Source: Thiocapsa rosea
GTDB lineage: Bacteria > Pseudomonadota > Gammaproteobacteria > Chromatiales > Chromatiaceae
Reading direction: 5' to 3'
Assembly (NCBI RefSeq): GCF_003634315.1
Contig: NZ_RBXL01000002.1
Location: 124,001 to 188,000, forward strand
Length of the DNA: 64,000 nucleotides
Both the position numbers and the translations under genes were made by a program. The notes below the pieces were generated by a model. It did not search any database. It was not told the DNA's origin and saw only the letters and a list, made by a program, of their open reading frames with translations. This document shows positions 43,808 through 54,011 of this stretch, in pieces (position 1 is the stretch's first letter; each line of letters begins with the position of its first letter).

Positions 43808-46764
43808 CGGAGTCCGAGCGGATTGACCATCGCTGGCTGTTGACACCGGCCGAGCGGGCACTGGTGCTGACCAAGTACCGGGCGAGCCGGCTGGGGTTTG
43901 CCGTCCTGCTGACCTTCTTCCGCGAGCGGGGTCGCTTCCCACGAGACCCCAGCGAGATCGAAGCACAGGGCATCGCTGCCCTCGGCCGCCAACTCGACAT
44001 CCCGGCCCCGACCGCGGACGAGGCTTTCCTCACGGGTCGCACGGCCGAGCGTCTCCGCGCCGAGATCCGCACGCGCTTCGGCTTTCGCGAGGCCACGGTC
44101 GCCGATGCCGAGCAGCTGTTGATCTGGCTGCGGGATCATGTCGCCGCCGAGGTGGGTGGTGAGCTCGAGCCGATGCTCGAGCGGCTGGAAGTCCGCTGCC
44201 GCGAGCTCGCCATTGAGCCGCCAACACCCGAACGAATGGAGCGGATCGCGCGCAGTGCCCTGCGTGCCCACGAGGACCGCTTCCACACCAGCGTCCATGA
44301 GCGGCTCCCGCCCGCCACGCGCAAGCGTCTTGATGCCTTGCTGCGCCCCGAACAGACCGACACCGAAGCGGATGTCGTTGGTGATCAAGAGGCGGCGACG
44401 GACCGCACGCCGACGCTGCTGGTGAAACTGCGCGATGATCCCGGTCGCCCGAGTCTTGCCAGCCTCCAGGACGCGCTGGCGAAGCTGGAGCTGCTTCGTG
44501 GCATCGATCTCCCCGCCGGTCTGTTCGACGGGGTATCGTCGCGTGATCTGGAGCGGTCTCGTCAGCGTGTTTCGGTCGAAGTGCCGCGTGACCTGCGCCG
44601 TCACCCCGAACCGGCGCGGCTCACCTGGCTGGCGGCCTTTGTCCACCTGCGTCTTCGCAGCCTGACGGACGACCTCGTGGATCTGCTGATCGAGACCATC
44701 CACAAGATCGGTGCGCGCGCCGAGCGCAAGGTCGAGCGCGAGCTGCTGGAAGACCTCAAGCGCGTCTCCGGCAAACAGAACCTGCTGTTCGAGCTGGCCG
44801 ATGCGGCGCTGGCCCAGCCAGACGGCGTGGTGCGCGAGGTCGTTTTCCCCGTCGTCGGCGAGCAGACCTTGCAGGACCTGGTCAAGGAATGGAAGGCCAC
44901 GGGTCCGACGTATCGCGTCACGCTCCGCACCGTCATCCGCAATTCGTACCGTGGGCACTATCGGCGCATGGTTCCCGCCTTGCTGGCCGCGCTGGAGTTT
45001 CGCTCCAACAATGACCGTCACCAACCGGTGATGGAGGCGCTCGACCTGGTCAAGCGCTTCGCAATGACCAAGGTGCATACCTTCCCGGCCGAGGAAACGG
45101 TCCCGCTCGATGGCGTCGTGCGAGGTCTGTGGCGCGAGGCGGTCTTGGAGCAGGACGCTACCGGTCAAGATCGCGTCAACCGCATCACCTATGAGATCGC
45201 CGTGCTGGAGGCCCTGCGCGAGCGCCTGCGCTGCAAGGAGATCTGGGTGGTCGGGGCCAACCGCTACCGCGATCCCGATGAGGATCTACCGACCGACTTC
45301 GAAGCCAACCGGGAGGTCTACTATCAGGCCCTGAAGCTGCCCATGGACGCCGAGCGCTTCATCGCCGACATCCGGACCGAGATGGACGAGGCCCTGACGA
45401 CCTTCGATGCCGGTCTGAAGAAGAACCACTGCGTTCGGCTGAGCGACAAGGGGGGTGGCTGGATCACGCTGACACCGCTGGATGCGCAGCCCGAGCCGCC
45501 CAACCTGACCGCACTCAAGGCCGAGCTCAACGCGACCTGGCCGATGACCAGTCTGCTCGACATGGTGAAAGAGGCCGATCTTCGGCTGAATTTCACCGAG
45601 GCCCTACGCAGTCCGACCTCCTACGAGACGATGGAGCGCTCGGTCTTGCAGCCACGCCTGCTGTTGTGTCTGCACGGCCTGGGCACCAATGCCGGCTTGC
45701 AGCGTATGGCCGGGCTGGATTCCGGAACGACGCCGCGCGACTTGGCCTATGTGCGGCGGCGCTACCTCAGCGTCGATACGCTGCGCCGAGCCATCGCCAT
45801 CGTGGCGGATGGGACCCTGCACGCCCGCGATCCGGCTATCTGGGGAAGCGGCACGACCGCTTGCGCCTCCGATTCCAAGCATTTCGGTGCCTGGGATCAG
45901 AATCTGATGACGCAATGGCATCTGCGCTACGGTGGACGGGGCGTCATGATCTACTGGCACGTCGAGCGCAAGTCGCTATGTGTGCACTCACAGCTCAAAT
46001 CACCGTCCTCCTCGGAGGTCGCATCGATGATCGAGGGTGTCCTCCATCACTGCACCGAGATGGAGATCGACCGCCAGTACGTCGATTCGCACGGTCAAAG
46101 CACGGTCGCGTTTGCCTTCTGCCGCCTGCTCGGTTTCGATCTGCTGCCAAGACTGAAGGCCATCCACTCGCAGAAGCTGTACCGGCCCAAAACGGGCCAG
46201 GCAGACGCCTACGCCAAGCTACAACAGATTCTAACCCGACCGATCGACTGGGAGCTGATCCGCCAGCAGTACAACCAGATCATCAAGTACACGACCGCTC
46301 TGCGCCTGGGAACCGCGGACACCGAGTCGATCCTGCGCCGCTTCACCAGGAACAACGTCCTGCACCCGACCTACAAGGCGCTGGCCGAGCTTGGCAAGGC
46401 GATCAAGACCATCTTCCTGTGCCGTTACCTGCACTCGCAGGATCTGCGCCGCGAGATCCACGAGGGCCTCAACGTGGTCGAGCAGTGGAACGGGGCCACG
46501 GACTTCGTCTTCTTCGCCCGGCGTGGCGAGATGGCCAGCAACCGTCGAGAGGACCATGAGATCAGCATGCTCGCGCTCCATCTGATCCAGAACGGCATGG
46601 TCTATATCAACACGCTGATGATCCAGCGAGTGCTCGCGCAGCCGCATTGGCAGGGAAGACTAACGCCGCGCGACTATGCGGCACTGACACCTCTGATCTG
46701 GGAGCACGTCAACCCGTACGGTCGCTTCGAACTGGACATGAACACCCGCCTGGCGTTGCTTTGA
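43804..46764 (+). CDS. tnpA: Tn3-family transposase
   Basis: 986 residues, full length for Tn3 TnpA. N-terminal DUF4158-type region ([20 protein letters not shown]) and C-terminal DDE domain with Asp in [20 protein letters not shown], Asp in [20 protein letters not shown] and Glu in [20 protein letters not shown]. The frame is intact and coupled to tnpR. A toxin-antitoxin pair follows 28 bp later. Confidence 0.95.
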   Translation: MTESERIDHRWLLTPAERALVLTKYRASRLGFAVLLTFFRERGRFPRDPSEIEAQGIAALGRQLDIPAPTADEAFLTGRTAERLRAEIRTRFGFREATVADAEQLLIWLRDHVAAEVGGELEPMLERLEVRCRELAIEPPTPERMERIARSALRAHEDRFHTSVHERLPPATRKRLDALLRPEQTDTEADVVGDQEAATDRTPTLLVKLRDDPGRPSLASLQDALAKLELLRGIDLPAGLFDGVSSRDLERSRQRVSVEVPRDLRRHPEPARLTWLAAFVHLRLRSLTDDLVDLLIETIHKIGARAERKVERELLEDLKRVSGKQNLLFELADAALAQPDGVVREVVFPVVGEQTLQDLVKEWKATGPTYRVTLRTVIRNSYRGHYRRMVPALLAALEFRSNNDRHQPVMEALDLVKRFAMTKVHTFPAEETVPLDGVVRGLWREAVLEQDATGQDRVNRITYEIAVLEALRERLRCKEIWVVGANRYRDPDEDLPTDFEANREVYYQALKLPMDAERFIADIRTEMDEALTTFDAGLKKNHCVRLSDKGGGWITLTPLDAQPEPPNLTALKAELNATWPMTSLLDMVKEADLRLNFTEALRSPTSYETMERSVLQPRLLLCLHGLGTNAGLQRMAGLDSGTTPRDLAYVRRRYLSVDTLRRAIAIVADGTLHARDPAIWGSGTTACASDSKHFGAWDQNLMTQWHLRYGGRGVMIYWHVERKSLCVHSQLKSPSSSEVASMIEGVLHHCTEMEIDRQYVDSHGQSTVAFAFCRLLGFDLLPRLKAIHSQKLYRPKTGQADAYAKLQQILTRPIDWELIRQQYNQIIKYTTALRLGTADTESILRRFTRNNVLHPTYKALAELGKAIKTIFLCRYLHSQDLRREIHEGLNVVEQWNGATDFVFFARRGEMASNRREDHEISMLALHLIQNGMVYINTLMIQRVLAQPHWQGRLTPRDYAALTPLIWEHVNPYGRFELDMNTRLALL

Positions 46765-46792
46765 GCGAAATGGCGGCTGGTGACACGACTGC

Positions 46793-47131
46793 TTGTTCTA
46801 CCCCAAGATCCGGGACGCGGCGCTGCGCGAAGCCGTCCAGCGAGCAGAGCAAGGCTTGGTCGATGCCGACCTCGGCGGCGGGATCATCAAGCAACGCGTG
46901 GCACGCCCCGGGCAAGGTCGCTCGGGCGGCTATCGGACGCTGATCCTGTACCGCCGGGAGCATCGCGCCTTCTTCGTCTATGGATTCGCCAAGAGCCGGC
47001 AGCCCAACATCAACGCCGAGGAAGAGGCGGCATTCAAGAAGGCGGCGGCGCACGTTCTGGAGCTGACGGACGAGCAGCTCGCGGCACTGATCCGCAACGG
47101 GCAATTTTTGGAGGTCGATCACGATGGCTAA
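46793..47131 (+). CDS. RelE/HigB-type toxin (PF06296-like)
   Basis: 112 residues from a TTG at 46793. Family pattern: EQGLVDADLGGGIIKQRVAR, PGQGRSGGYRTLILYRREHR, FFVYGFAKSRQPNINAEEEA. Members of this group usually have 10-15 more N-terminal residues, and an in-frame TGA at 46781-46783 blocks extension. The N-terminus may have been cut when it joined the Tn3 unit, or it starts at this TTG. Likely a ribosome-dependent mRNA interferase. The stop overlaps the antitoxin start by 8 bp. Confidence 0.8.
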   Translation: MFYPKIRDAALREAVQRAEQGLVDADLGGGIIKQRVARPGQGRSGGYRTLILYRREHRAFFVYGFAKSRQPNINAEEEAAFKKAAAHVLELTDEQLAALIRNGQFLEVDHDG

Positions 47132-47441
47132 GCAGTACCGCAGCGACGCGCTGGCCTCGATCCACGAAACCATGGCGGCCCTCCACGAGGTAGGCGCCAT
47201 CGACAAACTGACCATGCGCGAGTTCGACGACACCTGTCTGACGTCGGTCGAGCCCCTCTCTCCCGAGGCCATCCGCGCGTTGCGCGAACGCGAGCATCTC
47301 TCTCAGCCGGTCTTTGCCCGCTACCTCAACGTGAGCAAGAACTTGATCTCGGACTGGGAACGCGGCGTCAAGCGCCCCGGTGGTCCAGCGCTTCGGCTCC
47401 TCACTGTCATCGAAAAGAAGGGTATTCAGGCCATCGCCTGA
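47124..47441 (+). CDS. HigA/NadS-type HTH antitoxin
   Basis: 105 residues: N-terminal toxin-binding part (DALASIHETMAALHEVGAID) and C-terminal XRE helix-turn-helix (LREREHLSQPVFARYLNVSK, NLISDWERGVKRPGGPALRL). It neutralises the toxin just upstream and should autoregulate. A scrap of a near-identical gene lies at 42524-42612. Confidence 0.88.
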   Translation: MAKQYRSDALASIHETMAALHEVGAIDKLTMREFDDTCLTSVEPLSPEAIRALREREHLSQPVFARYLNVSKNLISDWERGVKRPGGPALRLLTVIEKKGIQAIA

Positions 47442-47803
47442 ACAACCAGCCGGCAGAACCGTGCACCTGGAAGCCGAAGTGTTGTTTCCAATCGCATCTC
47501 GTCATGAATTCCAAGATTCGCTCACCCGACTCCTGGCTTGTTTCTGCGTGACGACACCGACTGAGAGGCGGTGGAAAAGGTCCCGACTCGGTTGTAGCGA
47601 CGGCCCGTAGTCGGACAGAAGACACCCCCGAACTGAGCCGCTCCGGCGGCAAGTAGACGCACTGCTGACGCTAGCGGTTAGGCTCCGGGTTCGCAAGTAG
47701 CAGCCCCTTTCGGGTCGGGCAAACGCGTGTCGGAGATACAGTCCAAAATTACCAGCCTCGCGCGGCTTATCGCACGAGGTCTGTTGGATTACGGGGTTTG
47801 GTC
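47442..47803. other. Non-coding stretch after the toxin-antitoxin pair
   Basis: 362 bp with no gene; it should contain the right end of the Tn3-family element if the toxin-antitoxin pair is a passenger, but no matching terminal repeat was recognised. Confidence 0.3.
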
Positions 47804-48637
47804 TCATACGTTGCGGTCAAAGTGTGTTTCCAGCAAGAATGTCGAGAGGGTTGCAGCGGCACCAACAGCAAGGCGCGCGTGCCGAGGCGAAAGGCCCTTC
47901 ACTGCCCCCGCTTTCCCATGACCGGTGCCATAGAGATTACGAAGTTCACCAAGACCTTGAGTGATGCTACCAAGGTTGCTAAGGAGTCTTCGGATGGACT
48001 CGGCACCTTTCGCCGAGTTAGCGATCGACTCCGGAACCAGACCCAGTGCTTTTCTGACGTCTTTAACTAACTGTCCAATATCGCAGTCATCTCTAAAAAT
48101 GATTTGGCGCTGTTCCAAAATGGTCTTGCAAACCGATTCCACAAGCTCTTTAGCAGTTCCAATAGCAAGAGCTGGATCGTCTTCAACCGCATTCTGCATT
48201 CGCTGTATTTGCCGATGGAGTTCGGGTAGATCGAGCGGCTCCACGGTGCCTGCTATGTGCTCCAAACCGTGGCGTTTTCCAACTTTAGTGAGTTTCCCGC
48301 CAGAGTAGCTGAAACCATCCTTCTCGATCCACTTCTTTAAAGCTTTGAAATTATTCGCTTCCCAATCCGCGCCGTCTTCCATGTGATCCTCCAAGTTAGT
48401 GAGGACATTCTCATACATGGCGAGGAACTTACGAACATCGTTCCATCGTGTCCAATCAATTGCGTGGTAGTACTGTTCAACAAGGGAGCGTCGTTGGCCT
48501 GACGTATTTGGTATGTAATCGCCGTCGCATGGGACATCGACAGAATCAAACTCGTTGGTGATTTCAGATAGCGTAGTGCCAACGAAGTACTCGCGTAGTT
48601 CAATGCGCGTCTTCTTGCTGATTAGCTCGCCGGCCAC
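47804..48637 (-). CDS. Abortive-infection-type protein (Abi_C domain)
   Basis: 277 residues from GTG 48637, chosen because AGGAGG lies 7 bp upstream. The C-terminal ~120 residues match the Abi_C domain (PF14355): ALAIGTAKELVESVCKTILE, LVKDVRKALGLVPE, LGELRNLYGTGHGKAG, ARLAVGAAATLSTFLLE. The N-terminal ~130 residues are not recognised. Abi_C proteins are found in phage-defence contexts; the mechanism is unknown. Last gene of a leftward three-gene group with the LprI-like and DUF4238 genes. Confidence 0.8.
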   Translation of the reverse strand: MAGELISKKTRIELREYFVGTTLSEITNEFDSVDVPCDGDYIPNTSGQRRSLVEQYYHAIDWTRWNDVRKFLAMYENVLTNLEDHMEDGADWEANNFKALKKWIEKDGFSYSGGKLTKVGKRHGLEHIAGTVEPLDLPELHRQIQRMQNAVEDDPALAIGTAKELVESVCKTILEQRQIIFRDDCDIGQLVKDVRKALGLVPESIANSAKGAESIRRLLSNLGSITQGLGELRNLYGTGHGKAGAVKGLSPRHARLAVGAAATLSTFLLETHFDRNV

Positions 48638-48663
48638 TGTATAGCCTCCTATGATTCCCAAAG

Positions 48664-49335
48664 TTAGGAGTCAGAGGCTTGCGCGGCTTTATGCACCAGC
48701 CCCCCTGAACCGCAGGTTTGGCGGGCACCTTGTTCGGCATACGGCACCTGCGTTTCTTTGATAAATTTAAGCTCGGCCTCAAGCTCTACAAGCCGGGCGA
48801 TCGTGACGGCTTCAAGTACCGACGCATGAATAAGAGGCTGAATAGTTCCGCCATCGTAGCATGAGGCCACGAAAGCCGCGTGACTTTGCTGATAGGCGCG
48901 CCAATCATCGTTGGACTGGTCGAATTGCGCACACCCTTCAGGCGAAAAGAAGCCCTTGATCTGTGCGATTACGGAATCAAGCTTGCTTTCGGCCATTCGA
49001 TAGGCATCTGCGGCAGCAATGTTCATTTCTGCCTGAGTCAGGCCGGTGTTCTGTTCGACCTCTCGAACGCGCTGCGCTTCTTTTTCGTAGGTGATGCTGA
49101 GTTTCTTGGCAACCTTAGCACGACCCATGAGGGTGTCTTCAAGGTTCTTTAGGTCGGCCACTGTGTAGTTCGTGTTGTCTAGCTCCTTGCGCAGTGAAAG
49201 TAGCTTTTCAGCCTTCTCAATGTTCTCGAATACCGGGGCTTGTTCCGCCCTGCGACGCCAAAAGAACCATACAGTGGCTCCAACGCCGCCCAATACGAGC
49301 AGGACGATGTCTGTAAGCATATCTGTCAACTGCAC
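48664..49335 (-). CDS. Membrane-anchored coiled-coil protein with LprI-like (DUF1311) domain
   Basis: 223 residues from GTG 49335 (GGAGGG 8-9 bp upstream); ATG 49320 is an alternative. One N-terminal membrane helix (DIVLLVLGGVGATVWFFWRR), then a charged helical/coiled-coil region (LEDTLMGRAKVAKKLSITYE, QRVREVEQNTGLTQAEMNIA). A Cys-bearing module follows (CAQFDQSNDDWRAYQQSHAA, ASCYDGGTIQPLIHASVLEA) like LprI/DUF1311 lysozyme-inhibitor domains. The Abi_C start is 26 bp downstream, so they are likely co-translated. Confidence 0.6.
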   Translation of the reverse strand: MQLTDMLTDIVLLVLGGVGATVWFFWRRRAEQAPVFENIEKAEKLLSLRKELDNTNYTVADLKNLEDTLMGRAKVAKKLSITYEKEAQRVREVEQNTGLTQAEMNIAAADAYRMAESKLDSVIAQIKGFFSPEGCAQFDQSNDDWRAYQQSHAAFVASCYDGGTIQPLIHASVLEAVTIARLVELEAELKFIKETQVPYAEQGARQTCGSGGLVHKAAQASDS

Positions 49336-49432
49336 GTTCCATACCCTCCAACGTGACGAGTGACCCGACCCAAGTCGGGGGAACATAGCTCCCCTGGGTA
49401 AAGTTCAAATCTTTTTTCGAATTGGCTGCTTC

Positions 49433-50365
49433 CTACACTTCTTCGGGACATTGCCTTACGCCAGGTCCGCTTACGAGTTCGGGATTCGTCAGCAACATAT
49501 CGATGGGCAGCGAAAGGTCAATTTTCTCACGTCCAAAAACAAAGCGCTCGGCCCAGATAACCTGCTGCGAGTTTGCAAAAACAACGTTCTCTGGTTGTAG
49601 TTGCACTGGAATACCTCTATTAATCGCGTTGCTGTATGCCTCGGCTACTCCATCCATGCGGAGAAAGTTTTCCGCGAGTGCAGGGCATATGATGTGAATG
49701 CTGTATCTCGGCGATAGCGGCATGTACAACTCGATTCCGGTGTTGTTCAGTCCAAGATTTCCGCGCGGGCAGCGATCAATCATGTTGTAACGAGATACTG
49801 GGTTGTCACCGATGATGAAGGTACTTTCCTTGGGCGCCTTTTCGAGCGTCCAGACTTTGGTCTGAAGGAGATTTGCAAACTCTGGGGCATCGCGGAGTAA
49901 TAGCAGAGAGCTGAGTTTGGAATCCTCCGGCCCATATTCTCCGACTGTGCGCAGATCGTCTCCTGCACGGACGTTTGGCCCCCACTTCCGGATAACCATC
50001 TCCCGTATGTTTTCCATGTCTTTGCGAACCATAGGTGTCCGCAGCATCTGGCAGGCGACGAAGTATGATAGCCACTCGAAGTCCTCAGATAACAGTTGCA
50101 GTGAAGACTCCTTGAGTATGCGGCCAATGATCTCAGCGCCAATTGAATCGATGCGCATCATGAGGTCTTCGAGTTCCACTCGAGAGCCGTCTTGGTCGTG
50201 GTGCTCGTAGAAGAGGTTCTCATGCCCCACTTCGCGTACAGATGAGTAGCGGATGTTCTGTGTGGATTTATCAAGCGTCCACAGTTTAGGAGTCTTGCGT
50301 GATCCCGTCGCAAAGTTGCGCAGAAGGAACTGCGGGACGTAGTGTTGTTTTTTCGTTCTCGGCAT
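49433..50365 (-). CDS. DUF4238 protein
   Basis: 310 residues from ATG 50365; upstream codons to 50674 look non-coding. The DUF4238 signature is at the start (KKQHYVPQFLLRNFA), with later FIIGDNPVSRYN and the PLSPRYSIHI stretch typical of the family. Function unknown; members often sit in variable regions next to defence genes. It lies 236 bp downstream of the PLD/SNF2 helicase on the same strand and 97 bp upstream of the LprI-like gene. Confidence 0.78.
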   Translation of the reverse strand: MPRTKKQHYVPQFLLRNFATGSRKTPKLWTLDKSTQNIRYSSVREVGHENLFYEHHDQDGSRVELEDLMMRIDSIGAEIIGRILKESSLQLLSEDFEWLSYFVACQMLRTPMVRKDMENIREMVIRKWGPNVRAGDDLRTVGEYGPEDSKLSSLLLLRDAPEFANLLQTKVWTLEKAPKESTFIIGDNPVSRYNMIDRCPRGNLGLNNTGIELYMPLSPRYSIHIICPALAENFLRMDGVAEAYSNAINRGIPVQLQPENVVFANSQQVIWAERFVFGREKIDLSLPIDMLLTNPELVSGPGVRQCPEEV

Positions 50366-50601
50366 TCCCTTTGTACTTCTTTCGAGAGTCGGCCACATTG
50401 TCGTATGCGGCGGGCTTTGGTTGCGTACGCCACGTTTCGGACTCAATCGTTCATCGAGAGATGATGTCCGCGACAGTCCGCAATGCGTCCAGAGCAATCG
50501 CCCGGGATGAAGCGCAGAGCAGCAGGTTTGAGTCGTGAGAGCTGGTAATGGCAGAGGGTCGCTCAAGTTGCCGCTTCCCGCATCGACTTCGATCTCACGA
50601 C

Positions 50602-53337
50602 TCAGCCACTCCACCCCTGCCGCATCAGGTTGTCGAAATCCCTTCGTGCCAGCACGGCGGCGCAATCCCGCCAAGCGTCATCCGCCGGCTTGATGCTGTC
50701 GTTGTAGCGCAGGTCGAACCCCGTGGCCTGGCGGCGCTCCTCGATGTAGCGATCCATATTCTCGCCCAAGGTCTCCAGATCCTTGATCCAGTCGTCCTTG
50801 ATGGTGTCGGGCAGACCGCCGAAGAGGTCGTAGCGGTTGCGCATGCGCTCGGACAGACGGGCATAGACCGTCTCGTCGACCGTGCCCTGATGCACGAGAT
50901 TGAGCATGTCCACGGTGGAGCGCGCCTGCCCGAAGCGCTTGATGCGCCCGATGCGCTGCTCCAAGCGGGTCGGATTCCAGGGGAGATCCACGTTGATCAG
51001 CGTGCCGAGGGTTTGCAGGTTCAGTCCCTCGCAGGCGGCGTCGGTGGCAACCATGATGCGGATGTCGTGATCGGCGACCATCCGTTTGAGCTCCTCGCGG
51101 ACGATGCCGACCGCCTGGCCCTCGCGATAGAGTCGGCTGCGATCGGCCCCGGCATACAGCCCGATGGTCTCGGCCGGATGCTCGGCAGCCAGGGCGTCGG
51201 CGACCCAGCGGGCGGTATCGTAATACTGGCTGAAGATGATGCAGCCGAGATCCAGCCAGCCCTCCTCGTTGAGGTAGTAGCGGACGGCGCACAGCTTCGG
51301 ATCATTGCCCATGCAGGCCAAGGCGGCGAGCAGCGATTCGAGCGCGGCACGCTCCGCGTCGGTCTGCACGGCCAGCTCCTCCTCGCCATCCTCGGTCTGC
51401 TCGATGACCGTGCGCCCCGCCAGGAGCTTGGTTGCGGTGTTGATCCCGGCCACGACGCTGGAGCAAACGCGTTGTTGCATCAGGTTCTTCATGAAGCCGC
51501 CGCCCTTGCCGCGTTTGGCCAGCACAGCGCCGAATTCCAGGGCCTCGGCGTAGGCCCGATCGAAATCCGGCGTGGTGCGCAAGGCGATGTCCTGGAACAG
51601 GGCGTTGAAGCGATGCGGATCCTTCACCAACCCCTGCTCCGGATGGACATTGACGGCGATCTTGTCCAGCAAGCCGCGCTCTTCGAGGGTCGTGCGTTTG
51701 CGCAGGACGACATGACGGACCAACGGATTCTCGCGCTGGAAGAAGCTCGCCCCGTCGATCACCCGATCCAGCTCGGTTTCCAGGTCGTCGCGCAACTCCG
51801 GGGGAAGATCGGTCAGCGCGCCGGCCAGGTGCTCGTTCGCGCGCAGTCCGAGGTCTTCGCGCAGGTTGTGGAACAGGCGCCGGGCGTTGGGCTCGTTGGT
51901 TGAATCGCGGGTCGGCAGCGGCGAGCGCAGCAACTGCCAGCCGTAGTCGATGTCCTCGACCCGCTGCGCGCCGCCGAGCAGCGGCAACACCCGTTCCGGG
52001 TAGTGCCAATCGGACAGCGCATGTCCGAGCACGAAGCCCTGACTGCCCCGGTGCAGCACGCGCACCAGGTCCCACAGATCCTCGGCCTTGGTCTGGATCG
52101 GGGTCGCGGTGCCGAGCAACAGATGATCGGTGCGATCGGCGATGGCGTGCATGAAGGCAAGCAGCGCGTTGGGCTCGCCGGCGTCCGCGCCGTAGCCCTG
52201 GCGCGAGCGCGCCTTATGGGCCTCGTCGAGGATCACCAACGTGTAGCCGATCCCGACCAGGATCGCCTTCTCGCGCGAGGGCTGCACCATCAGCCCGGTG
52301 GAGACGATGCCGATGCGCAGCGGACAGCGGGCGATGTGCTCCGGGCCGTTCGGGGAGATCGCCCGCGCCTCGGTGTCGAGCCAGACCTTGCGCATGGAGT
52401 GCCACCGGGCGCAGGGGATGCCGAGCTTGTCGATCATCTCGGTCTGCCACTGCTCGCAGAGCGTAGCGGGGGCGAAGATCACGATCGGCTTGCGACGTCG
52501 ACGCGTCTTCTCGGCAAGCAGACACAACGTCAGGGCGGCGGTACCGAGCGACAGTGTCTTGCCCAGACCCACCTCGTCGGCCAACAACAGCCGGACCTGG
52601 CCGTGGTCGTTGGAGTGCCGCAGGCATTCGGTCACGAAACCCTGCTGCCAGGGTTGCAGCGACATGCCCTCGCGGTACAGCGGGGACTCGATCAGCGCCG
52701 CCGGGGCGAGGGTCTCCTCGGTCGTGATCTCGCCGAGTTCGACCTCGAAGCGTCGCCCGCGCCGGCGAACCTCCCGGCACACCGCCTCGGGCAGTGGTTT
52801 CGCCGCGTTCCACAGGTGCTCGAACTCGGCCTCGATCCAGGCCACGCCCTCGGGCGAATCGTCCTCCCAGAGGATCTCGTAGTGCTGCTGCCAACCGTGT
52901 CGGGTCTCGTTCATCGAGCCGATGAAGCCGACCTTGCGTCCGTCGGCCCGCTCGATCACGCCGGCCTTGCCGTGCAGAAAGCCGCAGAGGCTGTCGGGTG
53001 CAACCCGGATCACCTGGCCGCGCCGGGCCAGAAAGGCATCGAGACGCCGATAACGCTCGCGGTTGAGCAGCGATTCGGCCTCGATCGAGCGCTCGTTCCA
53101 GCGTCCCAGCATGCGCGCCTCGCGCAGTTGCGCGACCTTCAGATCCTCGGGCGAGAGATCGACGTTGCAGACGATGCGCACGTCCGCCACCGACTCCAGC
53201 CATTCGTGGGCGATCTCGAACAGGGAACTGGTGAAGTAGCCGGCGATGCGCCGGTAACTGCGGGCACCTTGGAGCTGGTCGGCAAGAAAGCCTTGGTCCA
53301 GCGGCGTGGTGCGGGAAGAGAAGCGGCGGATGGTCAA
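50602..53337 (-). CDS. Phospholipase D-domain / SNF2 helicase, anti-phage type
   Basis: 911 residues from a TTG at 53337, whose last three bases overlap the PIN toxin stop (TTGA). It has an N-terminal PLD-like domain with a single HKD-type motif (FLHGKAGVIERADGRKVGFI, then GSMNET). SWI2/SNF2 ATPase: LADEVGLGKTLSLGTAALTL near 255 (Walker A), VILDEAHKARSRQ near 365, and C-terminal motifs MVATDAACEGLNLQTLGTLI, PWNPTRLEQRIGRIKRFGQA. Helicases of this layout accompany DUF1156/DUF3780/DUF499 genes in predicted defence cassettes. Probably a DNA translocase with nuclease activity that acts on non-self DNA. A 5' fragment copy is at 27859-28580. Confidence 0.88.
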   Translation of the reverse strand: MTIRRFSSRTTPLDQGFLADQLQGARSYRRIAGYFTSSLFEIAHEWLESVADVRIVCNVDLSPEDLKVAQLREARMLGRWNERSIEAESLLNRERYRRLDAFLARRGQVIRVAPDSLCGFLHGKAGVIERADGRKVGFIGSMNETRHGWQQHYEILWEDDSPEGVAWIEAEFEHLWNAAKPLPEAVCREVRRRGRRFEVELGEITTEETLAPAALIESPLYREGMSLQPWQQGFVTECLRHSNDHGQVRLLLADEVGLGKTLSLGTAALTLCLLAEKTRRRRKPIVIFAPATLCEQWQTEMIDKLGIPCARWHSMRKVWLDTEARAISPNGPEHIARCPLRIGIVSTGLMVQPSREKAILVGIGYTLVILDEAHKARSRQGYGADAGEPNALLAFMHAIADRTDHLLLGTATPIQTKAEDLWDLVRVLHRGSQGFVLGHALSDWHYPERVLPLLGGAQRVEDIDYGWQLLRSPLPTRDSTNEPNARRLFHNLREDLGLRANEHLAGALTDLPPELRDDLETELDRVIDGASFFQRENPLVRHVVLRKRTTLEERGLLDKIAVNVHPEQGLVKDPHRFNALFQDIALRTTPDFDRAYAEALEFGAVLAKRGKGGGFMKNLMQQRVCSSVVAGINTATKLLAGRTVIEQTEDGEEELAVQTDAERAALESLLAALACMGNDPKLCAVRYYLNEEGWLDLGCIIFSQYYDTARWVADALAAEHPAETIGLYAGADRSRLYREGQAVGIVREELKRMVADHDIRIMVATDAACEGLNLQTLGTLINVDLPWNPTRLEQRIGRIKRFGQARSTVDMLNLVHQGTVDETVYARLSERMRNRYDLFGGLPDTIKDDWIKDLETLGENMDRYIEERRQATGFDLRYNDSIKPADDAWRDCAAVLARRDFDNLMRQGWSG

Positions 53338-53759
53338 GGCGATGCGGCGTCGGAGAACGGATTCAGCAGCAACACCCCGCTGCGCTCGACATCCCGTACA
53401 TTTCGCGTCACCAAGGTCAATCCGAACTCCTGCGCGGTGGCAGCCAACAGGCCATCGATCACCGGCAGGGCGTCCGGGACATTGTTGCGACCCCAACGCT
53501 CCGCCACTTCGGTTGAAACGGACAGGATGCGATCGGCAAAGCCTTCTTTGACCGAGGCAAGCCGTTGTTCCAATCGCGCGGCTTGAACGGGATCACGGCG
53601 ACGCAGGCGATCGATGCCTTGGCGCACTTCGCCGAGCACCAACACCGAGAGATAGAGCTCGCGTGGATCCGCCGCCTCGTACCAGGCGCGCACGCCCGGA
53701 TCGGCACGGTCGCCCTTCTGCACTTCCGACAGGATATTGGTATCGATCAGGAAGCCCAT
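53334..53759 (-). CDS. PIN-domain toxin (VapC type), nested in the defence operon
   Basis: 141 residues. PIN acidic set visible: FLIDTNILSEVQKGD, VLVLGEVRQGIDRLR, DALPVIDGLLAATAQEFGLT, LVTRNVRDVE. Expected to be a metal-dependent RNase. Its start overlaps the antitoxin stop by 13 bp and its stop overlaps the helicase start by 4 bp, so it is locked into the operon. An insertion-split copy is at 28927-29651. Confidence 0.9.
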   Translation of the reverse strand: MGFLIDTNILSEVQKGDRADPGVRAWYEAADPRELYLSVLVLGEVRQGIDRLRRRDPVQAARLEQRLASVKEGFADRILSVSTEVAERWGRNNVPDALPVIDGLLAATAQEFGLTLVTRNVRDVERSGVLLLNPFSDAASP

Positions 53760-53980
53760 TCCGGATCACCTCGACCGAAGTCCCGAGCGCGGTGCAGATC
53801 CTCGGCGGTGAGACCCTCCGTCAAGCCCGCCAACAGGCCCTTCAGATCGCCGCCGTCATTGGCGGAGCGAGGTGGATCATCCATCAGCAACAGCACGCGC
53901 AGATGGGTACCGTCCGGTATGGTCTCCGGCAGACGGATCGTATGGTGTTCGACGGTTGCTTCAAGCTCGATTGCGTGCAT
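53747..53980 (-). CDS. Antitoxin partner of PIN toxin
   Basis: 77 residues (MHAIELEATVEHHTIRLPET, PDGTHLRVLLLMDDPPRS, then acidic C-terminus). A small protein preceding a PIN gene with overlap fits a VapB-like antitoxin; the DNA-binding fold is not obvious. Starts 31 bp after the methyltransferase stop. Near-identical orphan copy at 29639-29872. Confidence 0.78.
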   Translation of the reverse strand: MHAIELEATVEHHTIRLPETIPDGTHLRVLLLMDDPPRSANDGGDLKGLLAGLTEGLTAEDLHRARDFGRGDPEWAS

Positions 53981-54011
53981 TCGCGTCCTCCGGGCGGGTA
54001 GTGAGCGGCGT

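Noticed and set aside
50548..53586. Two long plus-strand frames (451 and 527 codons) opposite the PLD/SNF2 helicase
   Set aside because: The minus strand has complete SNF2 and PLD motifs; the plus frames have none.
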